A stretch of 64,000 nt of DNA from an uncultured Oscillospiraceae bacterium (GTDB lineage Bacteria; Bacillota; Clostridia; Oscillospirales; Oscillospiraceae). Below, in pieces: positions 41,479-52,297 of the stretch. The translations under genes and the position numbers were made by a program. Position 1 is the stretch's first letter; every line of letters begins with the position of its first letter. The notes under the pieces were generated by a model. That model had not been told where the DNA came from. It worked only from the letters and a program-made list of their open reading frames with translations, and did not search any database. The DNA is taken from assembly GCA_947625285.1 (NCBI GenBank), contig CANQNS010000006.1, positions 1 to 64,000 on the forward strand, written 5' to 3'.

Positions 41479-43311
41479 ATGAAGAAGCTCATCGCACTGG
41501 CGCTCGCTGTGATCATGGTCCTGGGACTGTCGGTCACCGCGTTCGCCGCTGATGGCGACGTCGTGCTGCCCCGGGAGGAGACTTTGTACTTCGCCGGCCA
41601 GCAGTGGGGCACCGTCAACAGCTGGAACCCCATCGGCACCAACCAGAACAACGCCATGGCTATCGCCGCCGGCGCCGGTCAGCGCGAGATCATGTTCGAG
41701 ACGCTCTATATGTGGAACGTGCTGGACGGCAAGCTGTACGGCCTGCTGGCTAACGACGACTACGCCTGGAACGACGACATGACCCAGCTGACCTTCACCA
41801 TCAAGGACGCCGCCAAGTGGAACGACGGCTCCGACGTGACCGCCGCCGACGTGATCCGTACCTTCGACATCGGTGTGGAGATCGCCAACGGCACCGGCTC
41901 CAGCTACGGTCCCTTCATCGAGTCCATCGAGGGCGAGGGCAAGAGCGTTACCATCAACGCCAAGCTCAATGACGACGGCCAGCCTGTCAACCCCCTGAAG
42001 GTCCTGGACTTCCTGGAGCTGGTCGTTATCGCCAAGGCTGACTGGATCGACCAGGTCTATGAGGCCTGCGGCGGCGACGCCACCGCCATCCTGAACGACG
42101 ACGGTCTGGATGACGCCGGCGAGCTGGAAGTGCCCTACACCGGCCCCTACACCCGCTACTTCGACGACGACCAGAAGGTGGTCTTCATCCGCGACGACAA
42201 CTACTGGGGCCAGGACGCCTCCATGTGGGGCAAGCTGCCTGTTCCCAAGTACATCGCCCACACCATCTACGCCGACAACCCCGCCGGTGAGGTCGCTCTG
42301 AAAGAGGGCGAAGTGGACGTGTGCCAGCAGTTCATCGGCAACGTGCAGAACCTGTGGCTGGAGGACGGCCTGCCCATCTCCACCTACTATGAAGAGGCTC
42401 CCTACGGCGTGTGCCTGACTATGCCCACCGCATGGTACAACATGAACATCCCCGTCATCGCTGAGAACCCCGCTCTGCGTAAGGCCATAGCCATGGCCGT
42501 TGACTATGACTCCATCATCGCCAACGCCATGACTAACCAGTCCCCCTCCTTCGCAGACGTGCCCCGTTCTCTGATGAACCCCACCGACGGCGAGCAGGCC
42601 CTGTATGACCACGACGCCGTGGCCGACCTGCAGTGGGCCGGCAACGACATCGACGGCGCCAACGCCCTGCTGGACGACGCCGGCCTGGTGGACACCGACG
42701 GCGACGGCATCCGCGAGTACGACGGCGAGAAGATCTCCCTGAACGCCGTGTGCCCCAACGGCTGGACCGACTGGCAGGCCTCCATGGAGCAGGTCGCCGC
42801 GGCCGGCAAGGAGATCGGCGTTGAGATCACCACCCTCTATCCCGAGTACTCCATCTATCAGACCGTGTTCGTAGACCCCGATCAGACCGAGTACGCCATC
42901 TTCATGTGGTCCCCCGACGCCTCCACTCCCTCCAACCCCTGGACCCGTGTGAACCAGTTCATGGGCATGGACTATGTGGGCATCCAGAACAACTGGTCCG
43001 GCAACTGGGGCCAGTATGTGAACGAAGAGGCTGACGCGCTGATCAAGAAGATCCCCCTGACCACCGACGAGGCGGAGCTGAAGGATCTGTACACCCAGCT
43101 GACCGAGATCTATCTGACCGAGGTCCCCAGCTTCTCGCTGATGTATCGTCCCAGCGTGTTCCACGCTGTGAACGAGTCCGTCTGGACCAACTATCCCTAT
43201 GAGGGCCAGACCTTCACCATGGCGGACGGCAGCGAAGTGCTCGTTCCCCCCGCCGACTGCACCGACGGCTTCGGCATTGCCGCGCTGTACAACCTTGAGC
43301 TGGTCGGCTGA
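41479..43311 (+). CDS. Opp/Dpp-type ABC substrate-binding protein, probably for oligosaccharides
   Basis: 610 residues, family 5 extracellular solute-binding protein. Sec signal peptide (MKKLIALALAVIMVLGLS, cleavage near AFA-AD) without a lipobox Cys. Typical features: AWNDDMTQLTFTIKDAAKWN and DGSDVTAADVIRTFDIGVEI. Strongly biased codon use and tandem consensus promoters point to very high expression. Family 5 proteins usually bind peptides, but some (for example the cellobiose-binding CbtA of Thermotoga) bind beta-glucans. The downstream GH3, GH94 and GH1 genes make a cello- or gluco-oligosaccharide ligand more likely here. Confidence 0.9.
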   Translation: MKKLIALALAVIMVLGLSVTAFAADGDVVLPREETLYFAGQQWGTVNSWNPIGTNQNNAMAIAAGAGQREIMFETLYMWNVLDGKLYGLLANDDYAWNDDMTQLTFTIKDAAKWNDGSDVTAADVIRTFDIGVEIANGTGSSYGPFIESIEGEGKSVTINAKLNDDGQPVNPLKVLDFLELVVIAKADWIDQVYEACGGDATAILNDDGLDDAGELEVPYTGPYTRYFDDDQKVVFIRDDNYWGQDASMWGKLPVPKYIAHTIYADNPAGEVALKEGEVDVCQQFIGNVQNLWLEDGLPISTYYEEAPYGVCLTMPTAWYNMNIPVIAENPALRKAIAMAVDYDSIIANAMTNQSPSFADVPRSLMNPTDGEQALYDHDAVADLQWAGNDIDGANALLDDAGLVDTDGDGIREYDGEKISLNAVCPNGWTDWQASMEQVAAAGKEIGVEITTLYPEYSIYQTVFVDPDQTEYAIFMWSPDASTPSNPWTRVNQFMGMDYVGIQNNWSGNWGQYVNEEADALIKKIPLTTDEAELKDLYTQLTEIYLTEVPSFSLMYRPSVFHAVNESVWTNYPYEGQTFTMADGSEVLVPPADCTDGFGIAALYNLELVG

Positions 43312-43324
43312 TATGTAACTCCGG

Positions 43325-43363
43325 GCGGCCATGCTCTTTCTAAGGAGCATGGCCGCTTCTTTT
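43325..43363 (+). terminator. intercistronic hairpin after the family 5 binding protein
   Basis: Perfect 12-base stem GCGGCCATGCTC / GAGCATGGCCGC, then TTCTTTT. It resembles a partial terminator between binding-protein and permease genes, as in the 27.1-kb operon. Confidence 0.7.
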
Positions 43364-43397
43364 AAAGAGAGGAAATGAGAAAGGGGGAAATCGACCT

Positions 43398-44402
43398 GTG
43401 AAGGGTTACAGAAAGTATTTCGGCAAAAAGATATTCTGGTTCATCCTCACCTTCATCGCGGCGGTGATCCTGAACTTCATCCTGCCCCGGCTCATGCCGG
43501 CGGACCCCGTGGCCGCCATCACCGGCCGTATCGCCGGCGGCAACACGGACGCCAAGGCGGTGGCGCAGATATATGAGCGTTACCAGGAAGAGTTCGGCAC
43601 CAACCTGCCCATGGCCCAGCAGTTTCTGAAATTCTGCAAAAACGCCATCCACGGCAACTTTGGCCTTTCGTTCAGCCAGTATCCCCGCTCCGTCAGCGAC
43701 ATCATTGGCAGCGCCATAGGCTGGACCATCGCCCTGCAACTGCCGGCCATCCTGGTGGGGTGGCTGCTGGGCAACCTCTTGGGGGCCCTGGCGGCCTACA
43801 TCCGCAAGGGCTTTGACAAGGTCCTGCTGCCCGTATCGCTGTTTCTCAGCAACGTGCCAGCTTTCGGCATGGCGGTGGTGCTGCTGGTGATCTTCGGCGT
43901 GTATCTGAAGGTCGCGCCCACCGCGGGAGGCTACGCCTTCGACATGATACCCCACCTGAGCTGGGACTTCGTAAAGTCCGTCATTTCCCACTACCAGCTC
44001 CCGTTCTGGTCCATCGTGCTGGTCTCCATCGGCGGCCAGGCGGTGGGCATGCGGTCCATGTCCATCTACGAGCTGAACGCGGACTACGTGAAATACTCCC
44101 GCTTCCTGGGCATCAAGGACCGGAAGATCGTGGGCTATGTGTTCCGTAACGCCATGCTCCCCCAGGTCACGGGCCTGGCTCTGAGCATCGGCACCATGGT
44201 GGGCGGCGCCCTGGTGGCGGAGATCATCTTCTCCTATCCGGGTCTGGGCAGCACCATGTATTCGGCCGTCACGGCGGCGGACTATCCGCTGATCTCGGCC
44301 ACGACCCTCATCATCACCATCATGGTGCTGATCGTCACGTTCCTGTTGGATATCATCTACGGCTTCATTGACCCCCGGGTCAAGGCGGCCCAGTTTGAAT
44401 AA
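43398..44402 (+). CDS. Opp/Dpp-type ABC permease (DppB-like)
   Basis: 334 residues from GTG 43398 behind AAAGGGGG. Six membrane helices, N-terminal [14 protein letters not shown] and the EAA loop region ([20 protein letters not shown]) of the DppB/OppB group. Pairs with the following permease to form the channel. Confidence 0.92.
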   Translation: MKGYRKYFGKKIFWFILTFIAAVILNFILPRLMPADPVAAITGRIAGGNTDAKAVAQIYERYQEEFGTNLPMAQQFLKFCKNAIHGNFGLSFSQYPRSVSDIIGSAIGWTIALQLPAILVGWLLGNLLGALAAYIRKGFDKVLLPVSLFLSNVPAFGMAVVLLVIFGVYLKVAPTAGGYAFDMIPHLSWDFVKSVISHYQLPFWSIVLVSIGGQAVGMRSMSIYELNADYVKYSRFLGIKDRKIVGYVFRNAMLPQVTGLALSIGTMVGGALVAEIIFSYPGLGSTMYSAVTAADYPLISATTLIITIMVLIVTFLLDIIYGFIDPRVKAAQFE

Positions 44403-44416
44403 GAGGGGGGAGCGAC

Positions 44417-45664
<1,248 letters not shown>

Positions 45665-45674
45665 GGAGGCTGCC

Positions 45675-46682
45675 ATGGGAAAAGTTATGTTGGAGGTCAA
45701 GAACCTCAAGACCAAGTATGTCACCCGCTTCCATGAGGATGTGTACGCGGTGGACGGGGTCTCCTTTTCCATTGAGGAGGGCAAGAGCCTGGGCATCGCC
45801 GGCGAGTCCGGCTGCGGCAAGTCCACCCTGGCCCTGTCCATGATGGGCTATTACTTCCCGCCCCTGCACTACATGAGCGGCGACATCATCATCGACGGCA
45901 AGAACATATCCGGCATGGACCCGGACACGGTCCGCAAGACCATCCTGGGCAGCGAGATCGCCTATATCCCCCAGGCGGCCATGAACGCCCTGAACCCCAC
46001 CCAGAAGATCATCCGTTTTCTGGAGGACGTGATCCACGCCCACGACCCCAAAAAGTCCAAAAAGGAGATCCGGGAGATGGCGGAGGCCCGCTTCACCGAG
46101 GTGGGTCTGCCCCTGGACGCCCTTGACAAGCACGCGGTGGAGCTGTCCGGCGGCATGAAGCAGCGGACGGTCATCGCCGTCAGCACCATTTTGAACCCCA
46201 AGGTGCTCATCGCTGACGAGCCCTCCTCCGCCCTGGACGTGACAAGCCAGAAGCTGGTCATCAAGATGATGCGGGAGCTGATGGAAAAAGGCCACGTCAA
46301 GAGCATGCTGTTCATCACCCATGAGCTGCCGCTGCTGTACAACGTGACCGACGACATCATGGTAATGTACGCCGGCCAGATTGTGGAGAAGGGCACCGCC
46401 AAGGAGATGGTGTTCGACCCGATCCACCCCTATTCCCACGGCCTGATGGGCTCCATCCTGGTGCCCGAGGAGGGGACACGCGGCCAGAAGCTGGGGGCCA
46501 TCCCCGGCGCGCCCCCCAACCTGAAAAAGCCCCCCGATGGCTGCCGCTTCGCGGAGCGGTGCAAGTACGCCTGCCCGGAGTGCTTCTATTCCTCCATCCC
46601 CGAGCGGCCTTTCGGAGAGGGGCGTATGTACCGCTGCCTGAAAGAGATCGACGAGCTGAAGGAGGTGTACAGCCATGAGTGA
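45675..46682 (+). CDS. Opp/Dpp-type ABC ATPase (DppD-like)
   Basis: 335 residues. Walker [10 protein letters not shown] (43-51), signature [11 protein letters not shown], Walker [14 protein letters not shown]. The C-terminal extension has the oligopeptide/dipeptide ATPase Cys cluster ([16 protein letters not shown]). Eleven bases after the permease; its end overlaps the next ATPase gene by eight bases. Confidence 0.94.
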   Translation: MGKVMLEVKNLKTKYVTRFHEDVYAVDGVSFSIEEGKSLGIAGESGCGKSTLALSMMGYYFPPLHYMSGDIIIDGKNISGMDPDTVRKTILGSEIAYIPQAAMNALNPTQKIIRFLEDVIHAHDPKKSKKEIREMAEARFTEVGLPLDALDKHAVELSGGMKQRTVIAVSTILNPKVLIADEPSSALDVTSQKLVIKMMRELMEKGHVKSMLFITHELPLLYNVTDDIMVMYAGQIVEKGTAKEMVFDPIHPYSHGLMGSILVPEEGTRGQKLGAIPGAPPNLKKPPDGCRFAERCKYACPECFYSSIPERPFGEGRMYRCLKEIDELKEVYSHE

Positions 46683-47532
46683 AGCCGTTCGTGAGCAGAA
46701 GGATTTCACCAACGCGCCGCTGTGCCTGTCCGGCAAGGGCGTGACTAAGGTGTTCGGCTTCGGAGACAAGCGCACCGTGGCCGTGGACCATGTGGACTTC
46801 GAGTTCCATGAGGGCGAGTTCGTGTCCATCGTGGGCGAGTCCGGCTCCGGCAAGACCACCCTTTCCAAGATGCTGCTGGGCCTGTCCAACGCCACGGAGG
46901 GGGAGATCTATTTCCAGGGCAAGCTGCGGGACATCTCCAACGGACACAAGAAAAAGGAGTACTGGAAGGGCATCCAGGCCATATTCCAGGACCCGTTCTC
47001 CTCCTTCAACACCTTCCAGAAGATCGACACCGTGCTGCTGGACTGCATCAATATGCGGGGCGGCAAGAACCTGTCCAAAGAGGAAAAGACCAAGCTGATG
47101 ACGGAGGCCTGCAACTTCGTGAACCTGAAGTTCGCGGAGCTTACCAACAAGTACCCCTTTGAGCTGTCCGGCGGCCAGATGCAGCGGCTCATGATCGCCC
47201 GCATCTTCCTTTTGAAGCCCAAGATCCTGCTGGCCGACGAGCCCACCTCCATGGTGGACGCCTGCTCCCGGGCAACGATCCTGGATATGCTGCTGAACCT
47301 CCGGGACGAGACCGGCATGACCGTCATCTTCATCACACACGACATCGGCCTGGCCTACTATATCTCCGACAGCGTGTATATCATGGAGCACGGCAAGTTC
47401 GTGGAGTACGGCAAGGCGGACGAGGTCATTTTGCATCCCCAGGCCGCGTATACCAAGCGGCTCATCAGCGACGTGCCCAAGATCCATGAGGAGTGGGACC
47501 TGTCCACCGTGGATCTGAAGGCGGACGCATAA
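46675..47532 (+). CDS. Opp/Dpp-type ABC ATPase (DppF-like), short form
   Basis: 285 residues. Walker [10 protein letters not shown], signature [11 protein letters not shown], Walker [14 protein letters not shown]. It stops soon after the nucleotide-binding domain and lacks the Cys-rich C-terminal extension that its partner carries. Start overlaps the DppD-like gene by eight bases, indicating coupled synthesis. Confidence 0.93.
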   Translation: MSEAVREQKDFTNAPLCLSGKGVTKVFGFGDKRTVAVDHVDFEFHEGEFVSIVGESGSGKTTLSKMLLGLSNATEGEIYFQGKLRDISNGHKKKEYWKGIQAIFQDPFSSFNTFQKIDTVLLDCINMRGGKNLSKEEKTKLMTEACNFVNLKFAELTNKYPFELSGGQMQRLMIARIFLLKPKILLADEPTSMVDACSRATILDMLLNLRDETGMTVIFITHDIGLAYYISDSVYIMEHGKFVEYGKADEVILHPQAAYTKRLISDVPKIHEEWDLSTVDLKADA

Positions 47533-47550
47533 GAACAAGGAGCCAAAGAA

Positions 47551-49806
47551 ATGGATATCAAAGCGTTGATCGTACAGATGACGCTGGAGGAAAAGGCCGG
47601 ACTCTGCTCCGGCCTGGACTTCTGGCATACCAAACCCGTGGAGCGGCTGGGGGTGCCCTCCGTCATGGTGTCCGACGGCCCCCACGGCCTGCGTAAGCAG
47701 GACGAGCAGGCGGACCACCTGGGCCTGAACGAGAGCATTCCGGCCGTGTGTATGCCCGCCGCCTGCGCCACCGCCGCGTCCTTTGACCGGGACCTGATCC
47801 AGTGGATGGGCCAGTCCATCGGCGCAAGCTGCCAGCATGAGAGACTGAGCGTGGTGCTGGGCCCGGCGGTGAACATCAAGCGTTCCCCCCTGTGCGGGCG
47901 GAACTTCGAGTATCTGTCCGAGGACCCCTACCTGGCGGGAGAGATGGCGGCGGCCTACATCAACGGCGTCCAGAGCCAGAACGTGGGCACCTCCATCAAG
48001 CACTTCGCCGCCAACAACCAGGAGCACCGGCGCATGAGCTCCAGCTCCGACGTGGACGAACGGACACTGCGGGAGATCTATTTCCCCGCCTTCGAGACCG
48101 CCGTGAAGAAGGCCCAGCCCTGGACCGTCATGTGCTCCTACAACAAGATCAACGGCGTGTATGCCTCCCAGAACCACTGGCTGCTGACGGACGTGCTGCG
48201 AAAGGAGTGGGGCTTCCAGGGCTATGTGATGAGCGACTGGGGCGCGGTCAGCGACCGGGTCCCCGGCCTGGCCGCGGGCCTGGATCTGGAGATGCCCTCC
48301 TCCGGCGGCGTGAACGACAAAAAGATCGTTGAGGCCGTTCGGTCCGGCGAGCTGGACGAGGCGGTGCTGGACCAGGCCGTGGAGCGGATACTTACCATCA
48401 ACTACCGGTATCTGGAAAACGCCCGGCCCGACACCCGCTGGGACAAGGAGGCGGACCATCTGCTGGCGGCGGAGATCGCCGGCCAGTGCATGGTGCTTTT
48501 GAAAAACGAGGGCGTGCTGCCTCTCAGCGAGAAGGACGACGTGGCGTTCATCGGTGAGTTCGCCAAAAAGCCCCGGTACCAGGGCGGCGGCTCCAGCCAC
48601 ATCAACTCCTTCAGGACCACCTCCGCCCTGGAGGCGGCCCAGGGCCTGAAAGTCACCTATGCCCAGGGCTACGACGTGGCGGCGGACGCGGCCACCGATG
48701 AGATGATCGCCCAGGCGGTGGCGGCCGCCAGAGCCGCCAAGACGGCGGTGGTGTTCGCGGGCCTGCCCGACGCCTACGAGTCCGAGGGCTACGACCGGAC
48801 CCATATGTCCCTGCCCGCCTGCCAGAACAAGCTCATCGAGGCGGTGGCGGCGGCCAACCCCAACACGGTGGTGGTGCTGCACAACGGCTCCCCCGTGGAG
48901 ATGCCCTGGGTGGACAAGGTGAAGGGCGTGCTGGAGGCCTATCTGGGCGGCCAGGCCGTGGGCCTTGCCACGGTCCGCATCCTCTACGGTCAGGTGGACC
49001 CCTCCGGGCGCCTGGCGGAGAGCTTCCCGGTGAAGCTGTCCGACAACCCCTCTTACCTCTACTACGGCGGCGAGGGGGATCGGACCGAGTACCGGGAGGG
49101 CGTGTTCGTGGGCTATCGGTACTACGACAAAAAGCAGATGCCGGTGCTGTTCCCCTTCGGTCACGGCCTTTCCTACACCACCTTTGCCTATTCCGACCTG
49201 CGCCTGAGCGCGGACCACATCACCGACCGGGACACGCTGACCGTCACCGTCAAAGCCGCCAACACCGGCAGCCGCCACGGCAAGACCGTGGTGCAGCTGT
49301 ATGTGGGCGACGTGGAGAGTTCTGTGGTGCGGCCCGTGCGGGAGCTGAAAGGCTTCGAGAAGGTGGAGCTGGCCCCGGGGGAGAGCAAGGACGTGACCTT
49401 CACGCTGGATAAGCGGTCCTTCGCCTACTGGAACGAGCAGCTTCACGACTGGTATGTGGAGACCGGCGATTTCACCATCGAGATCGGCCAGTCCTCCCGG
49501 GCCATCGACGTGGCCGCCACGGTCCATGTGACGGGCACGGTGAAGTGCAAAAAGCACTACACCAAGGACAGCATCTTCCTGGACATCCTGTCCGACCCGG
49601 CCGCCGCCCAGGTGGTGAAGCCCCTGACGGACGGCATCAGCCAGATGTTCGGCGGCGGCGGCAGCGACGGCGACGCCGCCATCACCGACGACATGGGCGC
49701 GGCCATGGTCAAGTATATGCCCTTGCGGAACGTGGTCAGCTTCAGCGGCGGCCAGGTCAGCGAGGATATGCTGAACGCCATGCTGAATGCCCTGAACAGT
49801 TTGTAA
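47551..49806 (+). CDS. beta-glucosidase, glycoside hydrolase family 3 (normal domain order)
   Basis: 751 residues: TIM barrel first (MVSDGPHGLRKQD, NIKRSPLCGRNFEYLSEDPY, nucleophile D229 in GYVMSDWGAVSDR), then the alpha/beta sandwich (VLLKNEGVLPLSEKDDVAFI) and a fibronectin-III-like domain (VQLYVGDVESSVVRPVRELK). About 60 extra residues at the end are Gly/Asp-rich. No signal peptide, so it acts on imported glycosides. AAGGAGCC precedes the ATG, 18 bases after the ATPase gene. Compare the domain-swapped GH3 at 36230-38641. Confidence 0.93.
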   Translation: MDIKALIVQMTLEEKAGLCSGLDFWHTKPVERLGVPSVMVSDGPHGLRKQDEQADHLGLNESIPAVCMPAACATAASFDRDLIQWMGQSIGASCQHERLSVVLGPAVNIKRSPLCGRNFEYLSEDPYLAGEMAAAYINGVQSQNVGTSIKHFAANNQEHRRMSSSSDVDERTLREIYFPAFETAVKKAQPWTVMCSYNKINGVYASQNHWLLTDVLRKEWGFQGYVMSDWGAVSDRVPGLAAGLDLEMPSSGGVNDKKIVEAVRSGELDEAVLDQAVERILTINYRYLENARPDTRWDKEADHLLAAEIAGQCMVLLKNEGVLPLSEKDDVAFIGEFAKKPRYQGGGSSHINSFRTTSALEAAQGLKVTYAQGYDVAADAATDEMIAQAVAAARAAKTAVVFAGLPDAYESEGYDRTHMSLPACQNKLIEAVAAANPNTVVVLHNGSPVEMPWVDKVKGVLEAYLGGQAVGLATVRILYGQVDPSGRLAESFPVKLSDNPSYLYYGGEGDRTEYREGVFVGYRYYDKKQMPVLFPFGHGLSYTTFAYSDLRLSADHITDRDTLTVTVKAANTGSRHGKTVVQLYVGDVESSVVRPVRELKGFEKVELAPGESKDVTFTLDKRSFAYWNEQLHDWYVETGDFTIEIGQSSRAIDVAATVHVTGTVKCKKHYTKDSIFLDILSDPAAAQVVKPLTDGISQMFGGGGSDGDAAITDDMGAAMVKYMPLRNVVSFSGGQVSEDMLNAMLNALNSL

Positions 49807-49817
49807 ACCGTATGGAG

Positions 49818-49851
49818 CGGGAGGGTCCCGACCGGGCCCTCCCGTATTTTT
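49818..49851 (+). terminator. intercistronic hairpin between GH3 and GH94
   Basis: CGGGAGGG / CCCTCCCG stem followed by TATTTTTTC. It looks like a real terminator in mid-operon; partial read-through would separate transporter/GH3 levels from the downstream enzymes. Confidence 0.65.
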
Positions 49852-49876
49852 TCAAGTGTGACAAGGAGGGACCGGC

Positions 49877-52297
49877 TTGCGATACGGACACTTTGACGAT
49901 GAAAAGCGGGAGTACGTCATCGAGACCCCCGCCACGCCCCTGCCCTGGATCAATTACCTGGGCAGCGAGGCGTTCTTTTCCCTGATCAGCAACACCGCCG
50001 GAGGCTACTGCTTCTACCGGGACGCCAAGCTCCAGCGGCTGGTGCGCTACCGCTACAACAACGTGCCGGCGGATATCGGGGGCCGGTTTTTCTACATAAA
50101 GGAGGCGGGAAAGCCCGCCTGGAGCCCCACGTTCCACCCGGCGGACCAGCCCCTGGACGCCTACCGCTGCCGCCACGGGCTGGGGTACACGGTCTTTGAG
50201 ACGGCCAGGGACGGCCTGGCGGCGGAGCTCACGTTCCTGGTCCCTTTGGGTGAAAACTGCGAGCTCCAGCGGGTGCGGCTCAAAAATACCTCCGGGGAGA
50301 AAAAGACCTTCCGCTTCACCGCCGCGGTGGAGTGGTGCCTCTGGAACGCGGTGGACGATTCCACCAACTTCCAGCGGAACCTGAACATCGGAGAGGTGGA
50401 GGCGGAGGGCAGCGTCCTGTACCACAAGACCGAGTACCGGGAGCGGCGGGACCACTACGCCTGGTACGGCGTCAACGCGCCTCTGGCGGGCTTCGACACG
50501 GACCGGGACGTGTTTCTGGGCCAGTTCGGCAGCTTTGCCGATCCCCAGGCCGTCCGGGAGGGCCGGACCGCCGACGCCATCGCCCACGGAGGCGCGCCTA
50601 TGGCGGGCCTGGCCCTGGACGCGGCCCTGGCGCCGGGAGAGGAGATCGTTTGGGTGTTCGTGCTGGGCTACGGCCAGAACCCGCGGGACAAAAAATTCCT
50701 GGCCCCCGGCGTCATCCGCAAGGATACCGCCAAACGGGTGATGGAAAAATTTTCAAATGAAAAGGCCGTGGACGAAGCCCTGGCGGAGCTGGCCGCCCAC
50801 TGGGAGGGCCTGCTGGGCCGGTACACCCTCCAGAGCGGGGACGAGAAGCTGGACAGGATGGTGAACATCTGGCACCAGTACCAGTGCATGATAACCTTCA
50901 ACATGAGCCGGTCCGCCTCCTATTTTGAGAGCGGCACAGGCCGGGGCATGGGCTTTCGGGACAGCTGCCAGGACCTGCTGGGCTTCGTGCATATGGCCCG
51001 GGGCCGGGCCAGGGAGCGCATCATCGACATCGCCTCCGTCCAGTGGGCGGACGGCAGCACCTACCACCAGTACCAGCCCCTCACCAAGCGGGGCAACAAC
51101 GACGTGGGCAGCGGCTTCAACGACGACCCTCTCTGGCTGGTGGCCTGCACCTACGCCTATATCAGCGAGACAGGGGACTGGTCCATCCTGGACCACCCCA
51201 CCCCCTTTGACAACGTGCCCGGCAGCGAGGAGCCCCTGATGGAGCATCTGCGCCGCAGCGTGAACTTCACCTTCACCCACAGAGGGCCCCACGGGCTGCC
51301 GCTGATCGGCCGGGCGGACTGGAACGACTGTCTGAACCTGAACTGCTTTTCCGAGGAGCCGGGAGAGAGCTTCCAGACCACGGGCCCCTCGGAGGGGCCG
51401 GTGGCGGAGTCGGTGTTCATCGGCGGCATGGCGGCGCTGTACGGAGGCCAGTACGCCCAGCTCTGCCGGATGCGGGGTCTTGAAGAGGAGGCCCAGGCGG
51501 TGGAGCGGAACGTGGCGGAGATGGACGAGGCCGTCCGGACCGCCGGCTGGGACGGGGACTGGTTCCTCCGGGCCTACGACGCCTTCTCCCGGCCTGTGGG
51601 CAGCCATACCTGCCCGGAGGGGCAGATCTACATCGAGCCCCAGGGCATGTGCGTCATGGCGGGCATAGGCGTGGCCGACGGCAAGGCGGCGCGGGCGTTG
51701 GACTCGGTCCGGGAAAAGCTGCTGGGAAAATACGGCGTGGAGCTTGTCGCGCCCTGCTATACGGTGTATCATAAGGAGCTGGGGGAGATCGCCAGCTATC
51801 CGCCGGGGTACAAGGAGAACGGCTCCGTCTTTTGCCACAACAACCCCTGGATCGTCATTGCGGAGACCGTGCTGGGCCGGGGCGATAACGCCTTCGACGT
51901 CTATAAGCGCACCTGCCCGGCCTACCTGGAGGACGAGAGCGATATCCGCCGGACGGAGCCCTATGTGTACGCCCAGACCGTGGCGGCCCGTGCCTCCTTC
52001 CAGGAGGGCGCGGCCCGCAACAGCTGGCTCACCGGCGCGGCGGCCTGGTCCTTCGTCAGCGTCAGCCAGTACATCCTGGGGGTGAAGCCCAGCCCCGCCG
52101 GGCTGCGGGTGGAGCCCTGCCTGCCCGGAGAGCTGGACCAGTACACGGTCCGCCGCCGGTACCGGGACGCGCTGTATGTGATCCACGTCCGCCGGACCGG
52201 GAAGCGGTCCATGACCGTGGACGGAGAGCCGGCGGAGGGGACCCTGATCCCCATCCGGCCGGGCAAGACCGAATATCATGTTGAGGTGACAGTATGA
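49877..52297 (+). CDS. cellobiose phosphorylase-like enzyme, GH94
   Basis: 806 residues from TTG 49877 with AAGGAGG seven bases upstream. Matches cellobiose phosphorylase in length and motifs: MRYGHFDDEKREYVIETPAT, GRGMGFRDSCQDLLGFVH, then RADWNDCLNL with catalytic D484, and VAPCYTVY near the end. It splits cellobiose with phosphate into glucose 1-phosphate and glucose, saving ATP. Length argues against cellodextrin phosphorylase (about 980 residues). Other GH94 specificities cannot be excluded. Its stop overlaps the start of the GH1 gene (ATGA). Confidence 0.92.
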   Translation: MRYGHFDDEKREYVIETPATPLPWINYLGSEAFFSLISNTAGGYCFYRDAKLQRLVRYRYNNVPADIGGRFFYIKEAGKPAWSPTFHPADQPLDAYRCRHGLGYTVFETARDGLAAELTFLVPLGENCELQRVRLKNTSGEKKTFRFTAAVEWCLWNAVDDSTNFQRNLNIGEVEAEGSVLYHKTEYRERRDHYAWYGVNAPLAGFDTDRDVFLGQFGSFADPQAVREGRTADAIAHGGAPMAGLALDAALAPGEEIVWVFVLGYGQNPRDKKFLAPGVIRKDTAKRVMEKFSNEKAVDEALAELAAHWEGLLGRYTLQSGDEKLDRMVNIWHQYQCMITFNMSRSASYFESGTGRGMGFRDSCQDLLGFVHMARGRARERIIDIASVQWADGSTYHQYQPLTKRGNNDVGSGFNDDPLWLVACTYAYISETGDWSILDHPTPFDNVPGSEEPLMEHLRRSVNFTFTHRGPHGLPLIGRADWNDCLNLNCFSEEPGESFQTTGPSEGPVAESVFIGGMAALYGGQYAQLCRMRGLEEEAQAVERNVAEMDEAVRTAGWDGDWFLRAYDAFSRPVGSHTCPEGQIYIEPQGMCVMAGIGVADGKAARALDSVREKLLGKYGVELVAPCYTVYHKELGEIASYPPGYKENGSVFCHNNPWIVIAETVLGRGDNAFDVYKRTCPAYLEDESDIRRTEPYVYAQTVAARASFQEGAARNSWLTGAAAWSFVSVSQYILGVKPSPAGLRVEPCLPGELDQYTVRRRYRDALYVIHVRRTGKRSMTVDGEPAEGTLIPIRPGKTEYHVEVTV

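Noticed and set aside
46357-49557. 1066-codon minus-strand open frame opposite the ATPase and GH3 genes
   Set aside because: Shadow crossing two genes whose motifs are unmistakable.
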